Positions 44,704 through 52,441 of a stretch of DNA of 58,165 nt are shown here, in pieces. The DNA comes from an uncultured Porphyromonadaceae bacterium. GTDB lineage: Bacteria > Bacteroidota > Bacteroidia > Bacteroidales > Muribaculaceae. The position numbers and the translations under genes are program-made. The stretch spans positions 1 to 58,165 of the forward strand of contig CAMWMR010000016.1 of assembly GCA_947175425.1 (NCBI GenBank), in the 5' to 3' direction. The stretch's first letter is position 1; the number at the start of each line of letters is the position of its first letter. Below the pieces are notes generated by a model. It had not been told where the DNA came from, made no database searches, and worked only from the letters and a program-made list of their open reading frames with translations.

Positions 44704-45951
44704 TTATACCGCCGGGGCGGCAGGCTCGGGGGTCTCGGCCTCGGCGCGCGCAATCTGCGCCTGACGCTGCTCTGCCGACAACATCAGCTCAAAAATCTGA
44801 CGCGAATCCTTGCACGATAGCTTGTAGTAAGCTCCCGTAAATTCTCCATTGTTGGCATGTAGGCGCTCCACAAGTTTCTCTATATCAGGCTCTCCAATAC
44901 CTGCCTCGCCGAAATTGCCCGGCATACGCAGTATTGCCTTGAAAAAAGCCTGGAACGACGCCACGGTCTCAATGGCTGCGGTACGGTCATCTTTCTCGTC
45001 AACACCGAAAATTCGACGTCCCAACATCGCAAGCTTCGACGGCTTGTGATGTGCCATAAAGCCCATCCACGCCGGTATTGTAATAGCAAGCGCCTCGCCA
45101 TGAGATATTTCGGGATACATCGCACATATCTCACGCACAATGGCATGACACGCGCCGTCCTCATTGCGGCCGCACCCTAAAACACCGTTCTGTGCAATAG
45201 TTCCGGCCCACTCGATATTTGCCCTTGCATGGTAGTCGGTCGGGTCGGCAAGCGCCTTGGGCGATTCCGACATAAGTGCCGACAAAACTCCCTCAATCAC
45301 ACGGTCGGTAAGCTCTACCCGCTGCGACGGTGAAAAATATCGTTCCAACGCATTTCCGGTCATATCCACCACACCCTCAGCCGTTTGACGTGCTGTAAGA
45401 GTAAAGGTCATTTCAGGATTTATAACAGCAAATCGCGGACGAAGAATACTGTCGGTTCGCAGATAAACTTTCCTGTTTTCTTCCGAAAAAGTAATTACGC
45501 AATTTCCCGAACCTTCACTCCCTGCCCCCGGAATTGTAAGCACAACGCCCACAGGCAGCGCCTCGGTAAGCTGTTTCTTGCCGGTGAAAAAGTCCTTGAA
45601 ATCACCTTTATAGGATACGCCCGCTGCAATGGCCTTGGCTGTATCTATAACAGAACCGCCGCCTACGGCCACCAGTCCGTCAATATGCGCAGCGCGGGCT
45701 TTCTTAATACCCTCATATATAAGTGTATCCGTCGGATTTGGCAGCACGCCGCCAAACTCCACGTAATCAATACCAATCGTATTCAACGAATTTTCTATCC
45801 TGTCTATTAGACCATTATTCTTCGCATAGCTCTTTCCGTAAACAATCATAACCTTGCCTGCGCCCGTAAGGAAAGTGAGCATGCCCGTTTTTTCCTCGGC
45901 TCCGCGGCCAAATTCAAACAATGTCGGTGAGTAGTAGCTGAAATTTTCCAT
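44704..45951 (-). CDS. Iron-containing alcohol dehydrogenase family protein lacking two metal ligands
   Basis: A 415-aa protein of the Fe-ADH/YqhD fold. The NAD(P)-binding VAVGGGSVIDTAKAI (about 94-108) and the PNPTD motif (71-75) are intact. Of the four metal ligands of the family, Asp196 (VDMTGNALERYF) and His284 (EISHGEAL) remain. The usual His of DxxxH is Asn200, and the usual His in the GHELxA helix is Arg273 (HAIVREICA). Metal binding is therefore doubtful, and the protein may use another chemistry or be inactive. The Ala/Glu/Pro-rich tail is not conserved. It stands alone, with MITE-like copy B 37 bp upstream of its ATG. Confidence 0.85.
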   Translation of the reverse strand: MENFSYYSPTLFEFGRGAEEKTGMLTFLTGAGKVMIVYGKSYAKNNGLIDRIENSLNTIGIDYVEFGGVLPNPTDTLIYEGIKKARAAHIDGLVAVGGGSVIDTAKAIAAGVSYKGDFKDFFTGKKQLTEALPVGVVLTIPGAGSEGSGNCVITFSEENRKVYLRTDSILRPRFAVINPEMTFTLTARQTAEGVVDMTGNALERYFSPSQRVELTDRVIEGVLSALMSESPKALADPTDYHARANIEWAGTIAQNGVLGCGRNEDGACHAIVREICAMYPEISHGEALAITIPAWMGFMAHHKPSKLAMLGRRIFGVDEKDDRTAAIETVASFQAFFKAILRMPGNFGEAGIGEPDIEKLVERLHANNGEFTGAYYKLSCKDSRQIFELMLSAEQRQAQIARAEAETPEPAAPAV

Positions 45952-45987
45952 AATGTAGTGAATAAGTAAGCTGAAAGAGAGACCTAG

Positions 45988-46151
45988 AGAGTATGTTTAC
46001 TTTTGACTTATGTTAAGATTTAGAGAGATTTTCAGAGATTGTATGGAAATTGAGTGAAGGAGTTTTGGGGTTCCATAACAACTGAACTAAATTTTCATAC
46101 AGGCCTGAAAGGACTCTAAAGATTTCATAATGTTAAAAGTAAACATACTCT
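45988..46151. mobile_element. MITE-like palindromic element, copy B
   Basis: A 164-bp element with perfect 17-bp terminal inverted repeats (45988-46004 and 46135-46151). Imperfect pairing continues almost to the middle: TTAAGATTTAGAG faces CTCTAAAGATTTCA, and TGTATGGAAATT faces AATTTTCATACA. Ends and inner motifs are shared with copy A (41879-42002). It encodes no protein. It lies between the Fe-ADH-like gene's start and the rpoZ terminator and could carry or disrupt regulatory signals for the former. No target duplication is evident. Confidence 0.65.
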
Positions 46152-46190
46152 TACAACGCTCCCGACACCCAAAAGTTCGCAAACCCCAAT

Positions 46191-46223
46191 AAAAAAAAGC
46201 CCGGAACCTTATCGGTCCCGGGC
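46191..46223 (-). terminator. Terminator of bamD-rpoZ
   Basis: A 10-bp stem (46199-46208 with 46214-46223), with one pair that is a G-U wobble only in the minus-strand RNA, then eight T on that strand. Confidence 0.88.
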
Positions 46224-46247
46224 CTAATTTTTTAACTTTTACGTCTC

Positions 46248-46571
46248 TTACTGAGGACGATTCGATTTGCGGAAGAAAAGCTTCTTGTCGATGTACTCCT
46301 GTGCGGCTATCAGCGTGGGCTTGGGAAGACGTTCGTAGTAGCGCGAAATCTCAATCTGCTCACGGTTTTCGCTAACTTCCTCAAGGTTATCGTTGTAAGG
46401 CGCGAACTCCTGAAGTTTCTTTTCAAGGTCGCTTTTCATCTGGGCGGCGATTTGGTTCGCACGCTTGGCAATGATGCAAACGGTTTCGTATACGTTACCG
46501 GTATCCTGCGACATTTCAATCATATCGCGGGTAACCGTTGTAAGGGGTGTGTTTGTTTTCTTGAAATCCAT
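46248..46571 (-). CDS. rpoZ: RNA polymerase omega subunit (Bacteroidota type)
   Basis: A 107-aa small subunit that aids assembly of the RNA polymerase core. The Rpb6/omega region is TTVTRDMIEMSQDTGNVYETVCIIAKRANQIAAQMKSDLEKKL, followed by a Bacteroidota-type tail with PKPTLIAAQEYIDKKLFFR. It lies 59 bp after bamD on the same strand, and a strong terminator closes the pair. Confidence 0.88.
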   Translation of the reverse strand: MDFKKTNTPLTTVTRDMIEMSQDTGNVYETVCIIAKRANQIAAQMKSDLEKKLQEFAPYNDNLEEVSENREQIEISRYYERLPKPTLIAAQEYIDKKLFFRKSNRPQ

Positions 46572-46630
46572 TCTCGGTATATCTATATGGAATTTAATTT
46601 TTTAAAACGCGGTGGAGAGATGGCAGCCTG

Positions 46631-47431
46631 TCATTCGCTTACGTAGCGCCGGGCTATCTTTAGGATATTCTCGGCCTCTTCGCGATTTTTGCTGTCGGGG
46701 TAGTTGTTCACAAAGGAATAGTACTCGTCGATAACGTCACGAAAACGTTCGGCTTTTCGTTCTTCAATTGAGTTGGCCGCTTCCTGATAGCGGGCTTTGA
46801 GAACCAGCATTTCAAGGTCCTCTTTGTATTTTGAATAGGGATAATCCTTTATTGCATTCTTCGCCACAATCACAGCACTCTCATAGTTGTTACCCATGTA
46901 GTTGCCAAGATTGTAATAGAGCATCGCATTCTGCAACTGCTTGAGTGTCAGTTTGTCCTGTAACTCAAAAATAGCATTCTGGGCAATCGAGACTTTGTCG
47001 CTGCGGGGGAAATAATCCAAAAATCCCTGTAACTCCTCTATGGCTTTCATAGTTTCCGACTGGTCAAGCTGAGGATCGGGAGAATCAAGATAATAACCGT
47101 AACCGGCAAAGAAACGTGCCGATTCCGCAAATTTGCCTTTGGGATAGCGTGCGTAATAATTCTTGAAATAAACGCCCGCTGTGGCGTAATCCTTATTCTC
47201 GTAGTTGCTCATTCCGAGCAGATAAAGCGATTCTTCCGCCTTGTCGGAGCCTTTGAAAACATTTATACAGTCCTGCAGCAAGGTTGCCGCCTGAACATAT
47301 TTTTTCTCTTCGTAGGCACGCTTGGCGTACTCGAACTTCAAATTATAGTCATCGCTCTTCTGAACCCGCTGGTATTCACCGCACGAGCTCAAAGTGAGCA
47401 GGCATAGTAATATTATTAGATACTGTCTCAT
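46631..47431 (-). CDS. bamD: Outer-membrane assembly lipoprotein BamD
   Basis: An essential TPR lipoprotein of the BAM complex that inserts beta-barrel proteins. The 266-aa precursor has a lipobox LSSC (Cys17) and five TPR-like repeats, for example YAKRAYEEKKYVQAATLLQDCIN, ESLYLLGMSNYENKDYATAGVYFKNYYARYP and RFRDVIDEYYSFVNNYPDSKNREEAENIL. ATG 47431 gives the correct signal peptide; the longer reading to 47614 overlaps lptG and the promoter. rpoZ follows. Confidence 0.93.
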   Translation of the reverse strand: MRQYLIILLCLLTLSSCGEYQRVQKSDDYNLKFEYAKRAYEEKKYVQAATLLQDCINVFKGSDKAEESLYLLGMSNYENKDYATAGVYFKNYYARYPKGKFAESARFFAGYGYYLDSPDPQLDQSETMKAIEELQGFLDYFPRSDKVSIAQNAIFELQDKLTLKQLQNAMLYYNLGNYMGNNYESAVIVAKNAIKDYPYSKYKEDLEMLVLKARYQEAANSIEERKAERFRDVIDEYYSFVNNYPDSKNREEAENILKIARRYVSE

Positions 47432-47464
47432 AATCCGGAAACCGGGCGTGGAGGTTTTGATTGG

Positions 47465-47494
47465 CAAAATTACAAAAAATTCCGCCAACTCAAT
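47465..47494 (-). promoter_or_regulatory. Promoter of bamD-rpoZ
   Basis: Minus-strand ATTG (47494-47491), an 18-bp spacer and TAATTTTG (47472-47465). Confidence 0.6.
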
Positions 47495-47547
47495 GCACAT
47501 CAAGGCTGTTTTTAGCCCTATTTGCCAATAATTAACACTTGAAGCCC

Positions 47548-48624
47548 TTATCCGTGCGAGGCGCGACGGTAAAGAACCACGGCTATAACGGCATAAATAA
47601 GGTTCGGAATCCACATCGCAACAAAGGCCGAGGTCAAGCCCGATATCGCAAATGTCTGGGTAATAGTCATAAAAAGTATATAACTGAAACTCAGCACAAG
47701 TCCAACGCCTATGTTAAGTCCCATGCCGCCCTTCACTTTTTTAACCGAAAGTGTCATCCCTATCACTGTCAGGATAAAAGCCGCCGCCGTCATAGCAATT
47801 CTGCGTTCACGCTCAACTTCAAAGCTCTGAATATTGGCTACTCCGCGGTTCTTCTGCCTGCGTATATATTCGTTAAGCTCGGGAGTAGTCATTTTTTCGT
47901 GATCGAGCGACGATATAAGGAAATCGCGCGGTTCAAAAGGAATTATAGTGTCCAGCGAACTGCCCTTCTCTATTATCTCCCTGCCGTCCACAAAATCACG
48001 CTTCACATAATCCTGAACCTTCCAGCTGTACAGCGTATCCCACTTGATACTTTGGGCTGTAAGACGCGATACAAGCCGCTTCTGATCGTCGAACGACTCC
48101 AGCGAAAAACGGTAACCGGTCTTGCTTATATTGTCGTATCGGTTCATATATGCTATCTCGCCGGGAGCTACCATAAGCATGATATTTGCCCCGTAATCAA
48201 CACGTTTGTTCTTTACATACGTGTTGGTATACTCTATTCGCTTCACATTCGCCGGCGGAATAACATACGCGCTCAGCACATATGTAGCACCCGCAATTAT
48301 TGCCGCAGCAAACATATACGGACACAGCAAGCGCTTGAAACTCATGCCCGTAGAGAACATGGCTATAAACTCGCTGTCGCCCGCAAGCTTGGAGGTAAAG
48401 AATATAACCGCTATAAACGTGAACAGCGGCGAGAACTGATTCGCGAAATATGGCAAAAAGTTCAGGAAATAATCCACTATCGTCGACTGAAGCGGTGCCT
48501 TGACAAACGAATCGAATTTCTCGTTTATATCGAACATAACAACAATTGCCAATAACAGAATTATGGCAAAAATGTATGTCCCGAGGAACTTTCGTATTAT
48601 GTATTTGTCAAGAATTTTGAACAC
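47548..48624 (-). CDS. lptG: LptF/LptG family lipopolysaccharide export permease
   Basis: Inner-membrane subunit of the LptB2FG transporter that extracts lipopolysaccharide, 358 aa. Membrane helices lie at about 12-32, 58-78 and 98-120 at the N-terminal end. A periplasmic beta-jellyroll (about 130-265) follows, then three C-terminal helices (about 277-345). Signature stretches are LDKYIIRKFLGTYIFA, FFTSKLAGDSEFIAMFSTGMSFKRLL and MTAAAFILTVIGMTLSVKK. Bacteroidota carry this family next to tgt, as here (3 bp apart). LptF cannot be excluded. Confidence 0.85.
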   Translation of the reverse strand: MFKILDKYIIRKFLGTYIFAIILLLAIVVMFDINEKFDSFVKAPLQSTIVDYFLNFLPYFANQFSPLFTFIAVIFFTSKLAGDSEFIAMFSTGMSFKRLLCPYMFAAAIIAGATYVLSAYVIPPANVKRIEYTNTYVKNKRVDYGANIMLMVAPGEIAYMNRYDNISKTGYRFSLESFDDQKRLVSRLTAQSIKWDTLYSWKVQDYVKRDFVDGREIIEKGSSLDTIIPFEPRDFLISSLDHEKMTTPELNEYIRRQKNRGVANIQSFEVERERRIAMTAAAFILTVIGMTLSVKKVKGGMGLNIGVGLVLSFSYILFMTITQTFAISGLTSAFVAMWIPNLIYAVIAVVLYRRASHG

Positions 48625-48627
48625 TCT

Positions 48628-49758
48628 CTACAGCCTCCTGTTCAGCTTTTCAACCATTCCGGTTTTCCACGCGTGGAAATCGCCGGCAATAATATGCTTG
48701 CGTGCCTCCCCTACAAGCCACAGATAGAATGCAAGGTTATGAATCGACGCTATTTGCATGGCCAGCAATTCATTGGCCACAAACAGATGCCGCACATAAG
48801 CCTTTGTATAAACGCGGTCCACAAGCGCAGGGCCGTCCTCCCACAGCGGTGAAAAATCGTCGGCCCACTTGAGGTTACGCATGTTCATCGTGCCCTCGGG
48901 AGTGAAAAGCATGCCGTTGCGGCCGTTGCGCGTGGGCATAACACAGTCCATCATGTCAACGCCTCGGTCAATGGCCTCAAGTATATTGACAGGTGTTCCA
49001 ACCCCCATAAGATAGCGAGGGCGATCCTTAGGCAGAACCTCGTTAACAACATCAATCATGTCGTACATAACCTCGGCAGGCTCACCTACGGCAAGACCGC
49101 CAATGGCATAGCCGTCGGCTCCGAGCGATGCGGCATGCTCGGCCGCCTCACGCCTGAGGTCGGGATAGGTACAACCCTGCACAATAGGGAAATACGACTG
49201 ATAATGTCCGTACAGAGGCTCCGTTTCCTTATAATGCTTCCAGCCGCGCTCAAGCCAGCGCTTGGTAAGGTCGAGCGAACGGCGTGTATAGGCGCGATCC
49301 GATGTTCCGGGAGCACACTCGTCAAGAGCCATCATAATATCCGACCCTATAGTACGCTGAATATCAACAACATTCTCAGGCGTAAAAATATGCTTGCTGC
49401 CGTCGATATGGCTGCGGAAAGTGGCGCCCTCCTCCGTAAGCTTGCGCATGGAGCTTAAGGAAAACACCTGGAAACCGCCGCTGTCGGTGAGGATAGGACG
49501 GTCCCAGCCGTTGAATTTATGCAAACCGCCGGCACGGCCTATAATATCCATGCCGGGGCGTAGATAAAGATGATATGTATTTCCTAAAATTATTTGTGCT
49601 TTGACTTCCTCGCGCAGTTCGTGCATATGCACGCCCTTGACGGTTCCCACTGTGCCTACAGGCATAAAAATGGGAGTTTCTATAATTCCGTGGTCGGTTT
49701 CTATCCTACCGGCGCGAGCATTGCAGTCGGCGCACGAATATTCAGGGGTAAACTTCAT
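48628..49758 (-). CDS. tgt: tRNA-guanine transglycosylase lacking the zinc-site cysteines
   Basis: Exchanges guanine 34 for a 7-deazaguanine in tRNAs with GUN anticodons, on the way to queuosine. The 376-aa protein has the active-site Asp92 (LTDSGGFQVFS), the nucleophile Asp271 (MMDCVMPTRNGRNG) and the substrate loop GGLAVGEP. The usual CxCxxC zinc ligands before the TRAYLRHL-type segment are replaced by residues 306-317 (WEDGPALVDRVY), although His340 (IASIHNLAFYL) remains. The gene sits between a nucleotidyltransferase gene (9 bp upstream) and lptG (3 bp downstream). Confidence 0.94.
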   Translation of the reverse strand: MKFTPEYSCADCNARAGRIETDHGIIETPIFMPVGTVGTVKGVHMHELREEVKAQIILGNTYHLYLRPGMDIIGRAGGLHKFNGWDRPILTDSGGFQVFSLSSMRKLTEEGATFRSHIDGSKHIFTPENVVDIQRTIGSDIMMALDECAPGTSDRAYTRRSLDLTKRWLERGWKHYKETEPLYGHYQSYFPIVQGCTYPDLRREAAEHAASLGADGYAIGGLAVGEPAEVMYDMIDVVNEVLPKDRPRYLMGVGTPVNILEAIDRGVDMMDCVMPTRNGRNGMLFTPEGTMNMRNLKWADDFSPLWEDGPALVDRVYTKAYVRHLFVANELLAMQIASIHNLAFYLWLVGEARKHIIAGDFHAWKTGMVEKLNRRL

Positions 49759-49767
49759 ATATTGCTG

Positions 49768-50673
49768 TTAAAATAATTTTTCGGGGTACTCGCCTGCGGC
49801 ATGCAGAGCGGCAAGTTTTTCCACAACAGTGGCGCGGTCTTCGGGGTAAGTCACTCCGAACCAGCGCGATGTGGTTGTAAGAACATCAACTGTAGCCTCG
49901 CCGTTCTTCACAAGCTTGTCCACTACCGAAGGAATAAAGAATTCACTCTTGGGCTGTTCGCCGTATTTGGTGAGGAACTTGCGGAACTCGCGTTCGCTGT
50001 AATCGAAATAATCGGGAGTAAAGCCCCACAGATTCATCGACACGGGAGTTTCGGCAGCAAGGTGTGCGGGAGTGCCGTCGGCATCGGTATAGGTAATATC
50101 GTGATTTTCATCGAATGAAATGGCGGTACGTTCCACAACATCGGCAAGCTTGCCGTCAGCGTCTACAGTACATACGCCGCGGCTTACCGAACCGTTCTCG
50201 GTCATGGTATTTCCAAGGCAGAAAGCCACCATGCAGTACTTGCCTTTTTCATTGCCGAGTTTGCCAAGATAATCGGCCATAACACGGAAAGCATCGCGTC
50301 CGTAATAGTCATCGGCATTGATAACCGCAAAAGGCTCGGAAATAACGGAGCTGCCCATCATAATGGCATGATTGGTTCCCCACGGCTTTGTGCGGTCGGC
50401 GGGAGCGCTAAAGCCCTCGGGAAGAGCGTCTACAGCCTGGAATACAACTTCCACAGGCACATGACCCTCATATTTGCTTATAATTTTTTCTCTGAAATCG
50501 TTTTCAAAATCTTTGCGTATAACGAACACCACTTTGCCGAAGCCGGCCTGCAGTGCGTCGTAGATTGAATAGTCCATAATGGTTTGACCCTGAGGACCAA
50601 CACCGTCAAGTTGCTTGAGGCCCCCATAGCGGCTGCCCATTCCGGCAGCGAGTACGAATAACGTAGGTTTCAT
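49768..50673 (-). CDS. Sugar-phosphate nucleotidyltransferase family protein
   Basis: A 301-aa NTP-transferase: FVLAAGMGSRYGGLKQLDGVG is the nucleotide-binding loop, TKPWGTNHAIMMG and the metal-binding INADDYYGRDAF follow. A C-terminal part (FIPSVVDKLVKNGEATVDVLTT, WFGVTYPEDRATVVEKL) is typical of Bacteroidota proteins of this group. The sugar and nucleotide are unknown. It begins a likely operon with tgt and lptG under the promoter at 50729-50699. Confidence 0.86.
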   Translation of the reverse strand: MKPTLFVLAAGMGSRYGGLKQLDGVGPQGQTIMDYSIYDALQAGFGKVVFVIRKDFENDFREKIISKYEGHVPVEVVFQAVDALPEGFSAPADRTKPWGTNHAIMMGSSVISEPFAVINADDYYGRDAFRVMADYLGKLGNEKGKYCMVAFCLGNTMTENGSVSRGVCTVDADGKLADVVERTAISFDENHDITYTDADGTPAHLAAETPVSMNLWGFTPDYFDYSEREFRKFLTKYGEQPKSEFFIPSVVDKLVKNGEATVDVLTTTSRWFGVTYPEDRATVVEKLAALHAAGEYPEKLF

Positions 50674-50698
50674 CTATTTACATTTAAATTTTGGCGCA

Positions 50699-50729
50699 CA
50701 AAAGTACTACAAAATCACGAAACGGCCAA
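50699..50729 (-). promoter_or_regulatory. Promoter of the nucleotidyltransferase-tgt-lptG operon
   Basis: Minus-strand TTG (50729-50727), a 20-bp spacer and TACTTTTG (50706-50699). Confidence 0.7.
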
Positions 50730-50755
50730 TTAAAACTGCCATTTCACCATATATG

Positions 50756-52375
50756 TCACGATTGTTGTTCGGCTTTTTTCTTTTCAAGGAATTCGTTTAT
50801 ACCGCACAGGTGCTCACGTACACGGCCGTCGCCGAATTCGTACACTTTGGTTACGAGTCCGTCAAGGAAGTCGCGGTCGTGGCTCACAACAATGAGCGTG
50901 CCGTCGAAATCGTTAAGCGCCTGCTTCAGGATATCCTTGGTTTTAAGGTCGAGGTGGTTGGTGGGTTCGTCCAGAATAAGGAGGTTTACGGGTTCGAGGA
51001 GCAGTTTTATCATGCAAAGGCGCACACGCTCGCCGCCCGAAAGCACTTTAACTTTTTTCTGACCTTCCTCGCCGCCGAACATGAATGCACCCAGGAGGTC
51101 GCGGATTTTGAGGCGCACATCACCCACGGCAATATCGTCGATTGTCTGGAACACGGTGAGTTCCTCGTCGAGGAGTGCCGCGCTGTTCTGCGCAAAATAC
51201 CCTATGCGGACATTGTGCCCCAGCTTGAGCGTTCCGTCATGGCTTATTTCGTTCATAATGGCTTTCACCATTGTGGATTTACCCTCGCCGTTACGCCCTG
51301 CAAAAGCCACTTTGTCGCCTCGCTCAATCATGAACGATGCGTTTGAGAACACCGGTTGCCCGTCATAGCTTTTGCCTACACCGTCGGCTGTTACGGGATA
51401 CGAGCCGCTGCGCGGACACGGCGGGAATTTGAGACGGAGCGCGGATGTATCCTCTTCGTCAACTTCCACAATTTCCAGTTTTTCAAGCCATTTCACCTTG
51501 CTCTGCACCTGATAGGTCTTGGAGTATGTTCCTTTGAAACGTTCAATAAACTCGCGAGCCTCGGCAATTTGTTTCTGCTGGTCGTCGAACTGCTTCTGCT
51601 GTTGCTGACGGCGTTCCTTGCGCAGTTCGAGGTAGTGGCTGTAGCGGGCTTTGTAATCGTATATGCGCCCGAGAGTCACCTCTATTGTGCGGGTTGTGAT
51701 GTTGTCGATGAACCGGCGGTCGTGGCTTATCACCACAACTGCCATGGGGCTGTTTATAATAAAATCCTCAAGCCATCCGATAGACTCTATATCAAGATGA
51801 TTGGTAGGCTCGTCGAGGAGCAGCACATCGGGGTTCTGCAGAAGCAGTTTTGCAAGTTCTATGCGCATTCGCCAGCCTCCCGAGAATTCCGAGGTGGGAC
51901 GGGAAAAGTCCTCGCGTTTGAAACCGAGCCCGAGTAGCGCTTTTTCAACATCCTCCTCAAAATGAGTCATGTCAATGGCATAGAACTTTTCGCTTACGGT
52001 GGCCACTTTTTCAATGAGCGCCATGTAGGAATCGCTCTCGTAGTCGGTTCTTGTGGCGAGCTCGTTGTTCATGGCATCTATTTCGGCTTCCATTTCTTTG
52101 AGATGCGCGAAAGCCTGCGAAGCCTCTTCGAAAACGGTACGGCCGTCGTGGGTCATCATATGCTGGGGAAGATAGCACACTGTACAGTCCTTGGGCACCG
52201 ACACGGCACCGCGTGTGGGCTGGCGCACTCCGGCAAGAATTTTCAGGAGAGTGCTCTTTCCGGCACCGTTCTTGCCCATGAGGGCTATGCGGTCCTTGGG
52301 ATTGATTACAAATGATACATCTTTAAAAAGGGTTGTTCCCCCGAATTCTACTGTTAGTCCGTCGACAGAAACCAT
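50756..52375 (-). CDS. ABC-F family ATPase (ribosome-associated type)
   Basis: A soluble 539-aa protein with two ATP cassettes and no membrane domain. The first has Walker A GKNGAGKSTLLKIL and signature FSGGWRMRIELA, the second GRNGEGKSTMVKAI and LSGGERVRLCM. Between them is a long charged linker (about 235-300, RKERRQQQQKQFDDQQKQ) that in ABC-F proteins reaches into the ribosomal tRNA site. ABC-F members act in translation (EttA/Uup/YbiT-like) or antibiotic protection; the subgroup is not decidable here. Its promoter lies within the neighbouring gene's 3' end. Confidence 0.9.
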   Translation of the reverse strand: MVSVDGLTVEFGGTTLFKDVSFVINPKDRIALMGKNGAGKSTLLKILAGVRQPTRGAVSVPKDCTVCYLPQHMMTHDGRTVFEEASQAFAHLKEMEAEIDAMNNELATRTDYESDSYMALIEKVATVSEKFYAIDMTHFEEDVEKALLGLGFKREDFSRPTSEFSGGWRMRIELAKLLLQNPDVLLLDEPTNHLDIESIGWLEDFIINSPMAVVVISHDRRFIDNITTRTIEVTLGRIYDYKARYSHYLELRKERRQQQQKQFDDQQKQIAEAREFIERFKGTYSKTYQVQSKVKWLEKLEIVEVDEEDTSALRLKFPPCPRSGSYPVTADGVGKSYDGQPVFSNASFMIERGDKVAFAGRNGEGKSTMVKAIMNEISHDGTLKLGHNVRIGYFAQNSAALLDEELTVFQTIDDIAVGDVRLKIRDLLGAFMFGGEEGQKKVKVLSGGERVRLCMIKLLLEPVNLLILDEPTNHLDLKTKDILKQALNDFDGTLIVVSHDRDFLDGLVTKVYEFGDGRVREHLCGINEFLEKKKAEQQS

Positions 52376-52409
52376 AAACGATAATGAGTGGATATTGCAA
52401 AATTGAGTG

Positions 52410-52441
52410 CAAAACTACTAAATACCCGTCATATGTGCAAA
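52410..52441 (-). promoter_or_regulatory. Promoter of the ABC-F gene
   Basis: Minus-strand TTTG (52441-52438), exactly 20 bp, then TAGTTTTG (52417-52410). The -33 part lies inside the last codons of the surface lipoprotein gene ending at 52429. Confidence 0.8.
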
